Positions 17,270 to 26,756 are shown, counted from the stretch's first letter. The stretch is 57,887 nt of DNA from Asanoa hainanensis (GCF_900188485.1 NZ_FZPH01000032.1:1-57887); one strand, 5' to 3'. Notes: generated by a model from the sequence alone, not told the origin. Program-made: numbers and translations.

Positions 17270-19291
17270 ATGGAACGTACGCGTTTCTTCCGCCGACCGG
17301 TGGTCTGGATCATCCTTGTGATCGCCGGCGCAATCGCGCTCAGCTCGCTGTTCACGGGTGGACCCAGCTTCCACCGCGTGGACACCAGCGTCGCGCTGCA
17401 GCAGCTCAACAGCGGACCCGCCAACAGCATCCAAGAGGTCACGTTCCAGGACAAGGAACAGACCCTCCAGATGACGCTCGCCCAACCGCAGAAGTTCGGC
17501 GACACCAATACCAACCGCATCGAGGCGCAGTTCCCGGCCGAGGTCGGCGACGAGATCTGGAACGACGTCCAGAACGCGAAGACCGCCGACCGGATCAGCG
17601 GTGACATCGACACGCAGGTCTCCGGCGACAACGTGCTGCTGAGCCTGCTCGTCAACCTGCTGCCGATCGTGCTGCTCGTGGTGCTGCTGTTGTTCTTCAT
17701 GTCGCAGATGCAGGGCGGCGGTTCCCGCGTCCTCAACTTCGGCAAGTCCAAGGCGAAGATGATCACCAAGGACACGCCGAAGACGACGTTCGCGGACGTC
17801 GCCGGCGCCGACGAGGCGGTCGAAGAGCTTCGCGAGATCAAGGACTTCCTCCAGAACCCGGCCAAGTACCAGGCACTCGGCGCCAAGATCCCGAAGGGCG
17901 TGCTGCTCTTCGGCCAGCCGGGTACGGGCAAGACGCTGCTCGCCCGCGCGGTCGCCGGTGAGGCCGGTGTGCCGTTCTACTCGATCTCCGGTTCCGACTT
18001 CGTCGAGATGTTCGTCGGTGTCGGCGCCAGCCGGGTCCGCGACCTCTTCGAGCAGGCCAAGGCCAACGCTCCGGCGATCGTGTTCGTCGACGAGATCGAC
18101 GCCGTCGGCCGCCACCGCGGCGCCGGCATGGGCGGCGGTCACGACGAGCGCGAGCAGACGCTCAACCAGCTCCTCGTCGAGATGGACGGCTTCGACACCA
18201 AGGGCGGGGTCATCCTGATCGCGGCCACCAACCGGCCCGACATCCTCGACCCGGCGCTGCTGCGTCCCGGCCGCTTCGACCGGCAGATCGCCGTCGACAC
18301 CCCCGACATGGACGGCCGCAAGGCGATCCTGCGGGTGCACGCCAAGGGCAAGCCGTTCGCGCCTGACGTCGACCTCGACGCGGTCGCCCGGCGTACCCCT
18401 GGCTTCAGCGGTGCCGACCTGGCCAACGTGATCAACGAGGCCGCGCTGCTCACCGCCCGCCACGACGGCCGGGCGATCAGCAACGACAACCTCGAAGAGT
18501 CGATCGACCGGGTGGTCGCCGGCCCGCAGCGCCGCACGCGGGTGATGAGCGACCACGAGAAGAAGATCACGGCTTATCACGAGGGCGGTCACGCACTGGT
18601 CGCCTGGGCGCTGCCGCACTCGGCGCCGGTGCACAAGGTGACGATCCTGCCGCGTTCGCGCTCGCTGGGTCACACCCTGGTGCTGCCGACGGAAGACAAA
18701 TACACCCAGACCCGGGCCGAAATGATCGACACGCTGGCGTACGCGCTGGGCGGTCGGGCCGCCGAGGAACTGGTCTTCCACGAGCCGACCACCGGCGCCG
18801 GCGACGACATCAAGAAGGCCACGTCGCTGGCCCGGGCGATGGTCACGCAGTACGGCATGTCGTCGAAGCTCGGCGCGGTCAAGTACGGCACCAGCGGCGA
18901 CGAGCCGTTCCTGGGCCGCACGATGGGCCACGAGCGCGACTACTCCGACGTGGTGGCGGCCGAGATCGACGGCGAGGTGCGCTCGCTGATCGAGCTCGCG
19001 CACGACGAGGCCTGGGAGATCCTGGTGGAATACCGGGACGTCCTCGACAGCCTCGTGCTGGAGCTGATCGAGAAGGAGACCATCTCGACCGCCGACATGG
19101 CGCGGATCGCCGCGCGGGTCGTCAAGCGGCCGCCGATGGCGCCCTTCAACGGTTTCGGCAAGCGTCGCCCGTCGACCGAGCCGCCGGTCCTCACCCCGGC
19201 CGAGCGCGACGCGCTCAAGGTCCAGGCGGAGGCCGACGGGGCCGAGGCCCGGGTTGGCTCGCCCAACAACAACTCGGACGGCGCACACTGA
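17270..19291 (+). CDS. ftsH: ATP-dependent zinc metalloprotease FtsH
   Basis: 673-residue membrane AAA+ protease. A first helix ([18 protein letters not shown]) and a second ([22 protein letters not shown]) flank a periplasmic domain. The AAA module has Walker A GQPGTGKT near 215-222, Walker [12 protein letters not shown], and the second region of homology [20 protein letters not shown]. The zinc site is HEGGH at 437-441. It degrades misfolded membrane proteins and short-lived regulators. The C-terminal tail is acidic and ends in an Asn-rich patch. Its TGA overlaps a CTG that is the probable folE start. The ATG at 17270 lacks a well-spaced ribosome-binding site: an AGGAGG lies ~30 bases upstream and abuts an out-of-frame ATG at 17241. 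Confidence 0.95.
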   Translation: MERTRFFRRPVVWIILVIAGAIALSSLFTGGPSFHRVDTSVALQQLNSGPANSIQEVTFQDKEQTLQMTLAQPQKFGDTNTNRIEAQFPAEVGDEIWNDVQNAKTADRISGDIDTQVSGDNVLLSLLVNLLPIVLLVVLLLFFMSQMQGGGSRVLNFGKSKAKMITKDTPKTTFADVAGADEAVEELREIKDFLQNPAKYQALGAKIPKGVLLFGQPGTGKTLLARAVAGEAGVPFYSISGSDFVEMFVGVGASRVRDLFEQAKANAPAIVFVDEIDAVGRHRGAGMGGGHDEREQTLNQLLVEMDGFDTKGGVILIAATNRPDILDPALLRPGRFDRQIAVDTPDMDGRKAILRVHAKGKPFAPDVDLDAVARRTPGFSGADLANVINEAALLTARHDGRAISNDNLEESIDRVVAGPQRRTRVMSDHEKKITAYHEGGHALVAWALPHSAPVHKVTILPRSRSLGHTLVLPTEDKYTQTRAEMIDTLAYALGGRAAEELVFHEPTTGAGDDIKKATSLARAMVTQYGMSSKLGAVKYGTSGDEPFLGRTMGHERDYSDVVAAEIDGEVRSLIELAHDEAWEILVEYRDVLDSLVLELIEKETISTADMARIAARVVKRPPMAPFNGFGKRRPSTEPPVLTPAERDALKVQAEADGAEARVGSPNNNSDGAH

Positions 19292-19950
19292 GCAGCATCG
19301 ACTACGAGTCGGACGGCGAGGTCGAGCTCGACTACCTCGCCGCCCGGCTCGTAGACGGCAAGCTCGCCGGCCGTCCGGTCGAAGACTCGGTCGACCTCGG
19401 CCGCATCGAGAAGGCCGTCCGCGAGATCCTGATCGCCATCGGCGAGGACCCGGACCGCGACGGCCTGGTGAAAACCCCGCTACGGGTAGCCCGCGCCTAC
19501 GCGGAACTGTTCGCGGGCCTGCGGGTCGACCCGGCCCAGGTGCTCAACACGACCTTCGACGCGTCGCACGAGGAACTCGTGCTGGTCCGCGACATCGAGG
19601 TCATGAGCGTCTGCGAACACCACCTACTCCCGTTCAAGGGCGTGGCGCACATCGGCTACATCCCGGGCCCGAACGGCCGGATCACGGGCCTGTCCAAACT
19701 GGCCCGCATCGTCGAGATCTACGCCCGCCGCCCGCAGGTCCAGGAGCGGCTCACCACCCAGATAGCCGACCTGCTGATGAACAAGCTCGACCCCCGCGGG
19801 GTGATCGCGGTGCTCGAATGCGAACACCTCTGCATGGCGATGCGCGGCATCCAGAAGGACGGGGCAAAAACAATCACGTCCGCGGTCCGGGGCATCTTCC
19901 AGAGCGACGCCAAGAGCCGATCAGAAGCGATGGCCCTGATCATCAATTGA
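19288..19950 (+). CDS. folE: GTP cyclohydrolase I, probable CTG start
   Basis: First enzyme of folate synthesis (GTP to dihydroneopterin triphosphate). The core is complete: [14 protein letters not shown] with the zinc-binding Cys and His pair, [23 protein letters not shown], and the second zinc Cys region [14 protein letters not shown]. Conserved sequence ([21 protein letters not shown]) lies upstream of the first GTG at 19468, so that codon cannot be the start. Reading back, the only plausible initiator is a CTG at 19288, overlapping the ftsH TGA by 4 bp (CTGA), giving 220 residues. No strong Shine-Dalgarno is seen, so coupling to ftsH is likely. The 3' end is partly duplicated just downstream. 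Confidence 0.9.
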   Translation: MSSIDYESDGEVELDYLAARLVDGKLAGRPVEDSVDLGRIEKAVREILIAIGEDPDRDGLVKTPLRVARAYAELFAGLRVDPAQVLNTTFDASHEELVLVRDIEVMSVCEHHLLPFKGVAHIGYIPGPNGRITGLSKLARIVEIYARRPQVQERLTTQIADLLMNKLDPRGVIAVLECEHLCMAMRGIQKDGAKTITSAVRGIFQSDAKSRSEAMALIIN

Positions 19951-20190
19951 TTTCCCGGGTCTGCGGCGGTCACGGCCGTCGCTCCCGCCGGGGACCGCCC
20001 CGCTTCGCGGTGGGCGGGGCCTGTTGCTCCGGTCGGGGACCGCTCGCATCGCGTCGCTGCCAGGTCGAGAGTTGGTCCGAAGCGGTGGCGCTGGTCATTA
20101 ATTGATTTCCCGGGTTCGCGGTGGGCGCGGCCGTTGCTCCCGCCGGGGACCGCTCGCTTCGCGTCGCTGCCAGGTCCGCGGGGGTTTCCT
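19915..20190. repeat. Imperfect 155-bp duplication carrying the folE 3' end
   Basis: The last ten codons of folE and the following sequence recur 155 bp later: stop codons at 19948-19950 and 20103-20105 sit in the same context (AATTGATTTCCCGGGT). The second copy keeps the residues SEAxALxIN-stop; its changes are synonymous or swap Met/Ile for Val. Similarity continues after the stop (CGCCGGGGACCG, GCGTCGCTGCCAGGTC). Within unit 1 a GGGGACCG segment is itself doubled. No gene is seen in this stretch. Confidence 0.8.
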
Positions 20191-20191
20191 C

Positions 20192-20764
20192 TCAGCGGCG
20201 CGCCGTGGTGATCACGATGTCCGTCCCGACCGTCACGGTGACGTCCTCGAAGCCCTCGGCGAGCGCGTAGGCCTCTTCCACTGTTTCCGGCAGCGTCAGG
20301 TCTGTGGCCAGCAGCTTCGCGAACTGCTCGCTCGGGTTGAACCGTGACCGAAGCGGCAGGGTGTAGCCGACCCGCCCGCCGGGCTTAAGGACGCGCCGCC
20401 AGTCGTCGAGGGCGGCGCGTCCGAGAAAATGCAACGAGGACGCGCAGAGGACGACGTCGACGCTCCCGTCGGCGACGGGCAACGGCAACGCCGAACCCAC
20501 CTGCCAAGTGATCCCCGCTTCGGGGCCGATGGCCCGCCCGCGAGCGATCATGGCGGGCGAGGCATCGATCGCGAGAATCGACTCAGCCCGGCCGACGATC
20601 GCCCGCGCGATCGCCCCAGTGCCGCAAGCGACATCAACCACGACCCCGCCAAGAGCACCAACGGTCGCAACAAGCCGGCGCGCGATCTCGTCGTGCCGCC
20701 CGTCATCGTCATAGAAACCTGCGACGCCATCAAAGGCAGACGCCAACTGCTGAGTGCTGACCAC
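20192..20764 (-). CDS. Class I SAM-dependent methyltransferase
   Basis: About 190 residues with the Rossmann methyltransferase signature: motif I VVDVACGTGAIARAI, the acidic end of strand 2 in ILAIDASPAMIA, DVVLCASSLHFL and LKPGGRVGYTLPL. Such small Methyltransf_11/25 enzymes act on small molecules or lipids; the substrate cannot be told. A GTG at 20764 starts the protein close to the domain. A longer frame to 20950 exists but is rich in Arg/Pro and not domain-like. It stands alone at the left edge of the accessory block. Confidence 0.75.
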   Translation of the reverse strand: MVSTQQLASAFDGVAGFYDDDGRHDEIARRLVATVGALGGVVVDVACGTGAIARAIVGRAESILAIDASPAMIARGRAIGPEAGITWQVGSALPLPVADGSVDVVLCASSLHFLGRAALDDWRRVLKPGGRVGYTLPLRSRFNPSEQFAKLLATDLTLPETVEEAYALAEGFEDVTVTVGTDIVITTARR

Positions 20765-21315
20765 GGTCCGAACAGTATGCGCGGGCACTGCACGGACGCA
20801 CGGCACTTTCCGCGTCCTGCCGGGTCGGCACCCGTCGGGCCGAGCCGCGGGCTGTCTACGGCCCAACGTTTGGTGTGGCCGACGGGCGATTGGTACGGCG
20901 ATGGCCGAGTCGGATCCGCGGTGCGCCTGGCTGGGCGTTCTCCCTGCCACTTTGCTTCAGCGTTCTGGTCGGCGGGTCTTCCTAGTTCGCTTCCGACGCT
21001 TTGGTTGTAGGACTCCGGCCGTTTCTTCACGCCGACGCCGACGCCGACGGTGCCGCGCGCGAAGGCTTTACTCTCACCACCGCCACCTGGCCGGCGGCGG
21101 AAGGGGCAGGCGTTGGGCCGTGGGTGGCGCCGGCGGACGTTGAGGTTCCGCGCCCGCCGGCGCCTTTCGTATCTGGGGCCGGGCAAGCGGCGGGCCCAGG
21201 GCCGCCCGCCCACACGGCACTTTCCCGGACACGACCCCGGTATCGGGGCAGAGCCGCCGCACACCTGGACTCCGCCTCGCCCCGATCTCAGATGCGAACA
21301 GTGCCTAGGTCACCG
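20765..21315. other. 551-bp intergenic region with no supported gene
   Basis: No frame here shows a domain or credible start. It holds a short GCCGAC triplet run near 21029-21048 and two copies of a 13-bp direct repeat CACGGCACTTTCC (20799-20811 and 21213-21225). It must contain the promoter of the minus-strand methyltransferase and the 3' side of the EamA gene. It may be a decayed remnant of former genes. Confidence 0.5.
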
Positions 21316-22287
21316 TTAGGTGGTCGTGCTGAGGATTGGCGCTGGGCTTGGTTCAGTGGCCGCGCGGTTCGTCCAGCGCTCTGACAGTGTCAGCGCGACC
21401 ACCGCCGCGCCCAGCAGGATCGAACCGGCCGTCGCCGATGCCGTTAGCCGTTCGTCCAGCCAGAGGACCGCGATGATGGCAGCGGCCAAGGGCTCGACCA
21501 ACGCGAGGATCGAGGCGGTGGTCGCCCGCACCACCGTCAGTCCCGCGAAGAACAGGGCGTAGGCCAGGGCCGAAGGCGCCGCGCCCAGGTAGGCGAGTAG
21601 GGCCACCGTCTGGGCCGCGTCGCCCGTGGTGGGTAGCAGGCCCTCGAGCAGGGCCGCCGGGAACAGGCAGAGCAGGCCGACCGTAAAGCCGCCCAGGGTC
21701 ATGGACAGTGGGTCGCTGGTCGGACCGGATCGGCGGTTGAGCAGGGTGACGGCCGCGTAGCCGGTGGCGGACACGGCCGCGCAGGCCAGCCCCAGTGCCG
21801 GCGCCGAACCGGTGGTAGCGCCTCCGCCGCCGACGAGCAGGAGCAGGCCGAGCAGCGCGAGCGCCACGGTCAGGGCGCCGCCCAGCCCCAGGCGTTCGTC
21901 GCTGGTGAGACGGGCGCCGACGGCGATGAGGATCGGGCCGGAGCCCAGCGTCACCACGGTCGCGATGGCGAGGCCGGCGTATTGGACGGACGCGAAGTAC
22001 GCGGTCTGGAAGACGACCAGGCCCACGCCGGTGATCACCACCTGGCGCAGCGGTTGTCGGGCGGTCGGCCTCCGGCGGCGGGCAACTAACTGGACCGCGC
22101 CGAGCAATAGCGCGCCGAAGGCAAAGCGCCAGAACGAGACCGCGATCGGGCCCAGGCCACTGGTGTCGTAGAGGATCGCGGCGCCGGCGCCGGCGGTGCC
22201 CCAGGCCACGGCCGCTACGAGGATGTAGAGGATTCCCCGCTCGACGGGCAGGGTTGATTTCGAGTGCAACTCAGTTCTCCGTGTCAT
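21316..22287 (-). CDS. EamA/DMT-family permease (drug/metabolite exporter)
   Basis: 323 residues with ten hydrophobic helices in two EamA halves (ILYILVAAVAWGTAGAGAAILYD at the start; second half from ALGLACAAVSATGYAAVTLL). The second half ends with LAYALFFAGLTVVRATTASILALVEPLAAAI, the usual EamA motif. Members export amino acids, nucleobases or drugs by proton antiport; the substrate is not inferable. A perfect 19-bp palindrome lies 58 bp upstream of the ATG and suggests repression by a TetR- or MarR-type protein, though none is encoded next to it. Confidence 0.87.
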   Translation of the reverse strand: MTRRTELHSKSTLPVERGILYILVAAVAWGTAGAGAAILYDTSGLGPIAVSFWRFAFGALLLGAVQLVARRRRPTARQPLRQVVITGVGLVVFQTAYFASVQYAGLAIATVVTLGSGPILIAVGARLTSDERLGLGGALTVALALLGLLLLVGGGGATTGSAPALGLACAAVSATGYAAVTLLNRRSGPTSDPLSMTLGGFTVGLLCLFPAALLEGLLPTTGDAAQTVALLAYLGAAPSALAYALFFAGLTVVRATTASILALVEPLAAAIIAVLWLDERLTASATAGSILLGAAVVALTLSERWTNRAATEPSPAPILSTTT

Positions 22288-22344
22288 CGCCGCCCGGGCG
22301 CCACTGAAGGACCCGGGCTCGGGAAAGAAACAAGAGCCGGGTCA

Positions 22345-22363
22345 GCTAACGATGATCGTTAGC
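22345..22363. promoter_or_regulatory. 19-bp perfect palindrome, operator candidate
   Basis: GCTAACGAT-G-ATCGTTAGC: two 9-bp arms around one central base, inside a comparatively AT-rich patch upstream of the EamA exporter. Size and symmetry fit a TetR/MarR-family operator. It is not followed by a T-run on either strand, so it is unlikely to be a terminator. Confidence 0.65.
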
Positions 22364-22549
22364 GAATAGCGGGCGGCGAAAGCACGAACCGAGTCACCGG
22401 GCGACCATACCGCAGCGGTCTCGCTGTGGCATGTGGATTGTGTCCCGCGGACCTGGCAGGGACGGGCCCCCTCGGGCCCGGCCCGGTCCCCGGCGGGAGC
22501 AACGGTCGCGCCCCCGGCGGGCCCGGGAAAGCCGCATCTCGATCTTGAT

Positions 22550-22810
22550 TTACACCATGCTGCGGAAGTTGTCGGCGGAGGTGAGGGCGTTCGAGGCGAG
22601 CGATTGCGCCTCGTCGAGCCGTGACCTGGCCTGCTCGAGGTTCGCGATCGCGTCCATGATGGACGGGTGGGCGGAGCCGATCGCCGTGAAGCGGAGCCTG
22701 GTCAGCGCCTCGTCGAACGCGTCCGTCACCCCGCGCAGGGTCTGTAGGGCGCGTTGGGTCTGGTCGACGGACGCGGCGACGTTGAGCTTGACCTCTTCGA
22801 CGTTCGGCAT
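22550..22810 (-). CDS. 86-residue helical protein, WXG100-sized, of the FtsK-like module
   Basis: Small all-helical acidic protein with two long amphipathic segments (EVKLNVAASVDQTQRALQTL... and ANLEQARSRLDEAQSLASNAL) separated by a turn near SAHPS. Its length and helix-turn-helix pattern resemble ESAT-6/WXG100 proteins, but there is no WXG at the turn and no YxxxD/E tail. It is the last gene of a run led by an FtsK-like ATPase and a three-helix membrane protein. It could be a substrate or partner of that ATPase; the function is unknown. Confidence 0.6.
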   Translation of the reverse strand: MPNVEEVKLNVAASVDQTQRALQTLRGVTDAFDEALTRLRFTAIGSAHPSIMDAIANLEQARSRLDEAQSLASNALTSADNFRSMV

Positions 22811-22819
22811 GCGGACCGC

Positions 22820-23614
22820 CTAGGTGACGGCCAGGACGGCCTGGCCGATGAGGGTGATCAGGATGGGTGCGAAGCAGGTCGCGGCGCCGATCGGCAGGGT
22901 GCGGTCGACCTTGCAGCCGGTGGGCGCGGGGAACGCCGCGCCGATCGTGACCCACGCGAACCCGAGCGCGACCAGTGGCAACGCCAGTCCGCAGCCGAGC
23001 GCGTAGATCGTCATCGGCGTGCCGTGGGCGGTGACCAGCAACGCGATCTGGACCACCAGGACGGCGCCGGCGAATGGGCCGTATACCAGCATGTTGCGTA
23101 CCCAGCTGGTGACCGGCGTGCGTGGGCCGGTCACGCCGAGCGCGGCTCCGGGCACGCCGAGCAGGGCGGCGTCGGCCCGGTCGGCGGTCGATCGGGCCTG
23201 GTGCAACGCGGTCAACACCCCCGCCGGATCGCCGGCGATGGCCCGGCCGGCCGCCTCGGCGTCGGCCTGGGTCGGGTGGAGATCGACATCGGGTACGCCC
23301 GCCTCGCGCAACCGTGCCTGTTGCGGCACCAGCCGGGCCCGGACCGCGGAGAGCTCCTCCCGTGCCGCCCGCGTCGTCTGGGCCTGCTCGCCGGCCGCGG
23401 TTGCCGCACCCCGGCGCACGGCGTCGAGGCGTTGGGCGGCGGCGCAGTAGTCGGACCAGGCCGTGCCCGGGTCGGTGTCGTCGGCCCGCTGCGCGTGGCC
23501 GTAGGACGGCTGTTGCGGCACCGGGTTGGGATGCGGGTTCGCCGGCAGCGGGGTGGGCACCGGCTGGTCCGGCACGCTGTACGGGGTGCCGTTGGTCGGC
23601 TGGTCGGTGGTCAT
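22820..23614 (-). CDS. Membrane protein with coiled-coil N-terminus, FtsK-like module
   Basis: 264 residues. A Pro/Asn/Gln-rich N-terminal ~50 residues is followed by a long helical, probably coiled-coil segment (~55-150). Three membrane helices come at the C-terminus (YGPFAGAVLVVQIALLV, IYALGCGLALPLVALGFAWV, CFAPILITLIGQAVLAV). The ATG at 23614 overlaps the stop of the FtsK-like gene by 4 bp, so the two are translationally coupled. No named family recognised; it may anchor or gate the ATPase at the membrane. Confidence 0.75.
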   Translation of the reverse strand: MTTDQPTNGTPYSVPDQPVPTPLPANPHPNPVPQQPSYGHAQRADDTDPGTAWSDYCAAAQRLDAVRRGAATAAGEQAQTTRAAREELSAVRARLVPQQARLREAGVPDVDLHPTQADAEAAGRAIAGDPAGVLTALHQARSTADRADAALLGVPGAALGVTGPRTPVTSWVRNMLVYGPFAGAVLVVQIALLVTAHGTPMTIYALGCGLALPLVALGFAWVTIGAAFPAPTGCKVDRTLPIGAATCFAPILITLIGQAVLAVT

Positions 23615-26175
23615 CGGTCGGCCTCGGGGCGCGCGAACGGCACGATCACCGAGGTGCGGTCGGTGTGCCGGTCGTGCAGCAGCGCCCGGTTGTCGCGGGG
23701 TTGCCAGTCGACCGCCCTGTTGAGCAGCAGGCTCACGTCGGCGCCGGGAACGTTGAGGAACACCAGACCGGCGACGTCTTCGCGGGCGGCGGGGCCGACC
23801 TCGTCGGTGAACCGTCGCAGGCCGCGCCACCACGAGAGCAGGTGCACGCCGCGCCCGGGGCCGGTGCGCAACACGAGGCGCAGCCGGTCGGGTGGCAACG
23901 CCCCGCCGGCCATCGCGTCCATCCCGAACACGACCATGTAGCCCGGGCGGTCGATGGTCAGCGCTCCGGCGAGCTCGGCCGCGGTGACCATCTCGACCTC
24001 CTGCCGCTCGGCGAGGTCGCGGGCCAGCTCGGCGGCGACATCGTCGCCTTCGGCGACCAGAGATGCGATCACGAATCGGGCGGTACGCGGTGCGTGGTGC
24101 GCGGCGACGCTACGGGCGGCGGCGTCGAGCACTCCGGCGCCGGCCGCGCTGGGACCGATCACCGCGAGGTGCCGGCCGGGCGCGGTGTCGAGCGGGAACG
24201 CCGCCGTGCTGAGCGGCACGTCGATGTGCCGGCCGACCAGTGCCGCGGGGCGGGTGATCCGGCCGGCGAGGGCCGCCCGGAAGGTGGGGTCGTCGTTGAG
24301 GTGCTGATGCGCGTACCCGGCGAAGACCTTGGGCGGTGCGGCATCGGGTTTGCGGCGTTCCCACAGGGCGTGGCGCAGCTTGACCAACGCGGACCGGTCG
24401 CCGTGCGGGTCCGGGAAACGGATCACTCGCTCGTGCCCGCGGGTCGCGCCGCGCGGGCCGCCGAGACCGCCGGCGGTGTTGACTACCGCGGCGCCGAGCG
24501 GGAGGCCGGCGGCCGCGTCGTTGGTCGGCTCCAACACGTCGCCGCCGCCCGGGAGCGCGACCCGCACCGGGAACTGGCCGAAGATCGAGTCGCGCTTGGC
24601 GTAGAGCGCTTCGACACCGAGCACCGTCTGACTGGCCAGGACCAGATGGATGCCGTACGAGCGACCCTTGCGCGCCAGCGACTCGAGCAGCGTGACCGCC
24701 TCGGTGGCCGCCCGGTCGGCGCCGGCGAGCAGCACCTGGAACTCGTCGACGACGCAGACGATCCGGGGCAGCGGCTGGCTCTCGCGCAGGTCCGTGAACC
24801 GGGTGACGCCGGCCCTCTTGTAGGCGACCGAGCGGCGACCCATCTCGGCGTCGAGCTCGCGCAGCACGGCAAGGCCGTACTCCCGGTCGGACTCGACACC
24901 GACGGCGCGGGCGTGCGGCAGCCAGGTGCGGTCGCGCTCGGTCGGCACGAACTCGGCGAAGGAGATGCCCTCTTTGAAGTCGAGCAGGTACAGCGTCATC
25001 TCGTCGGGGCCGTAGCGGGTGGCCAGGCCGTACAAGACGTTGATCAGGAACGCGGTCTTACCGGCACCGGACCGACCGCCGATCATCCAGTGTGGAGTCA
25101 GGTCGTTGAACTGGAGGTTCACCGGCCGGTCTCCGTCGTGCCCGACCACGGTCGCGAGGCCGGACGCGGACTCGTCGGTCCAGGTCTCGCTCTCCTCGTC
25201 GGGCAGCAGGTCACGCAGGTTGAGCCGCGAACTGGCGGCGAACCGGGCGCCGAGCTCGGCACAAACCCGCTCGAACAGGTGCGGCGGCGGGTCGTCGTCG
25301 AGGAACACGGGCGCGTTGAGGCCGACGTGCGGCGACGTCGCGAAGTTGGCGCCCGGTGGGTCGCTGACCAGGGCGTGGGGGTTGCGCAACGCGATCCGGG
25401 TGGCCAGCGGCAGCGGCTGCTGGGTGGTCTCCAGGGTCAGCGGTGGCGGGGGCCAGCCGGCGACGATCAGGTGCAGCCCGGCCTCCGGCCCGGCCTGCGC
25501 CAAGGCGGAGATGCGGGTCAGATCGGCGGTCTCGGTGAGCTCGGGCAAGCTCGCGATGACAAGGAGGAGGGTACGTTCGCGCCGGTTGTGCCGGACGGCG
25601 GTCGGGCGGGCGGGGCGCACCCACTGCTCGGCCTCGGCGAGCACGGCCCGCAGCGCCGTGCGATCGGTGGCCGGAGGAGGCATCAACCCGGCGTCGGCGA
25701 GGGCGGCGAAGGGAGCGAACAGCATTCCGCCGCCGGCCGCGTCGACCGCGCGTACGAGCAACGACCCGGGCGGCGCGGCGGCGAGCAACCGGAGCAGGGT
25801 GGCCCTGATCAACCCGGCGACGCGAGGATCACGAGCGTCGGCGTCGATCGTCAGGTGACCGGTGCCGAGCAGCGGAACGATGGCGGGGAACCGGGCGTCG
25901 TCGAGCGGCTGCGCGGTGCCGATCCGCACGAAGGACGGCACCCGTGGCCCACCGAGCGGAGTGTCTTCGAACCGCGCGTCGAGCTGCCCACCGAGCCAGC
26001 CGGGCGTAAGCACACCGGCGGCGGCCCGGAGCCGCTCGGCCAGATCATGCTGTGCGCGCTCGTCAGCGACAGGCGCCCTCACACCGGCAAGAGCGACTTC
26101 GGCGGCATCGACCACCGCAGCAGCCCGCCGGTGCAACGCGGCGGCTTCCAAGGCTCGCGCCTGCGTCCTGGACAC
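23611..26175 (-). CDS. FtsK/SpoIIIE-like ATPase (non-EccC), single active P-loop domain
   Basis: About 854 residues without membrane helices. One canonical motor domain is visible: Walker A GGRSGAGKTAFLIN, the FtsK-type YLLDFKEGISFAEF, Walker B IVCVVDEFQVLLAG and sensor HLVLASQT. A later C-terminal domain has a degenerate P-loop-like AVIGPSAAGAGVLDAA lacking the Lys. N-terminal residues are helical. It resembles actinobacterial FtsK-like proteins related to EccC more than DNA-translocating FtsK, having no gamma domain or N-terminal membrane part. GTG 26175 is chosen for the GGGAGG eight bases upstream. It leads a three-gene module and could power protein export or DNA movement; the role is inferred. 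Confidence 0.82.
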   Translation of the reverse strand: MSRTQARALEAAALHRRAAAVVDAAEVALAGVRAPVADERAQHDLAERLRAAAGVLTPGWLGGQLDARFEDTPLGGPRVPSFVRIGTAQPLDDARFPAIVPLLGTGHLTIDADARDPRVAGLIRATLLRLLAAAPPGSLLVRAVDAAGGGMLFAPFAALADAGLMPPPATDRTALRAVLAEAEQWVRPARPTAVRHNRRERTLLLVIASLPELTETADLTRISALAQAGPEAGLHLIVAGWPPPPLTLETTQQPLPLATRIALRNPHALVSDPPGANFATSPHVGLNAPVFLDDDPPPHLFERVCAELGARFAASSRLNLRDLLPDEESETWTDESASGLATVVGHDGDRPVNLQFNDLTPHWMIGGRSGAGKTAFLINVLYGLATRYGPDEMTLYLLDFKEGISFAEFVPTERDRTWLPHARAVGVESDREYGLAVLRELDAEMGRRSVAYKRAGVTRFTDLRESQPLPRIVCVVDEFQVLLAGADRAATEAVTLLESLARKGRSYGIHLVLASQTVLGVEALYAKRDSIFGQFPVRVALPGGGDVLEPTNDAAAGLPLGAAVVNTAGGLGGPRGATRGHERVIRFPDPHGDRSALVKLRHALWERRKPDAAPPKVFAGYAHQHLNDDPTFRAALAGRITRPAALVGRHIDVPLSTAAFPLDTAPGRHLAVIGPSAAGAGVLDAAARSVAAHHAPRTARFVIASLVAEGDDVAAELARDLAERQEVEMVTAAELAGALTIDRPGYMVVFGMDAMAGGALPPDRLRLVLRTGPGRGVHLLSWWRGLRRFTDEVGPAAREDVAGLVFLNVPGADVSLLLNRAVDWQPRDNRALLHDRHTDRTSVIVPFARPEADR

Positions 26176-26261
26176 ACCGCTCACCTCCCGGAGTGACGGT
26201 ATAGCAGCGCGGCAGAATGTCCCACGCTCCCCTCCGCGTGCCGTGCGGCTAACCTCGACAC

Positions 26262-26756
26262 GTGGCCCCGGCATCCTCCGCACGCACGACCCCGAGCGAG
26301 CGAAGCGTCCGCCCGCTGCGCCTCCTCCTGCTGGTGGTAGGCGGAGTCCTGACCTTGCTCTGCCTGGGCGGGGTCGGCGTAGGAATCAACCTCTACGACG
26401 AAGCCACCGCCATCGACCGCGGCGAGCCGGATGTGACGGTCGATAACTACCTGCGGGAGTTTCTCGTACAACGTAACGATGCTCGTGCCGAGTCGCTGGA
26501 ATGCGCGGACGACAGCGCGTTGGAGCCTATTCGGGCGTTCAAGGCCGATGTGGACCGTCGCGAAGAAGGCTTTGGAATCACGATCGACGTTTCCTGGGGC
26601 CCGCTCACGGTGACTGAGGTTGGTTCCGATCGGACCGTGGCCACGCAACTCACCCGAACCATCGCCGGCGCCGAAAGGTCGACGCAAGATTGGCAGTTCA
26701 GGGTCGTGGACGAAGGCGGCGGGTGGAAGGTCTGCGGTGCACAACTGCTTGGCTAA
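26262..26756 (+). CDS. Membrane-anchored protein with an NTF2-like extracytoplasmic domain
   Basis: 164 residues: a basic N-terminus, one membrane helix (LRLLLLVVGGVLTLLCLGGVGVGINLY, ~20-46), then a ~110-residue outer domain (VDNYLREFLVQRNDARAESLECADDS... through QDWQFRVVDEGGGWKVCGAQ). The pattern matches actinobacterial Rv0361-like/lumazine-binding-like anchored domains. Function unknown. It lies on the plus strand between two minus-strand blocks, and its stop abuts that of the next gene, giving a convergent pair. Base composition is visibly less GC-rich than the neighbouring ATPase gene. Confidence 0.7.
   Translation: MAPASSARTTPSERSVRPLRLLLLVVGGVLTLLCLGGVGVGINLYDEATAIDRGEPDVTVDNYLREFLVQRNDARAESLECADDSALEPIRAFKADVDRREEGFGITIDVSWGPLTVTEVGSDRTVATQLTRTIAGAERSTQDWQFRVVDEGGGWKVCGAQLLG

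Noticed and set aside
22359-22955. 198-codon minus-strand frame overlapping the small helical protein
   Set aside because: Arg/Pro-rich shadow; the 86-residue frame has the better start and a helical pattern.
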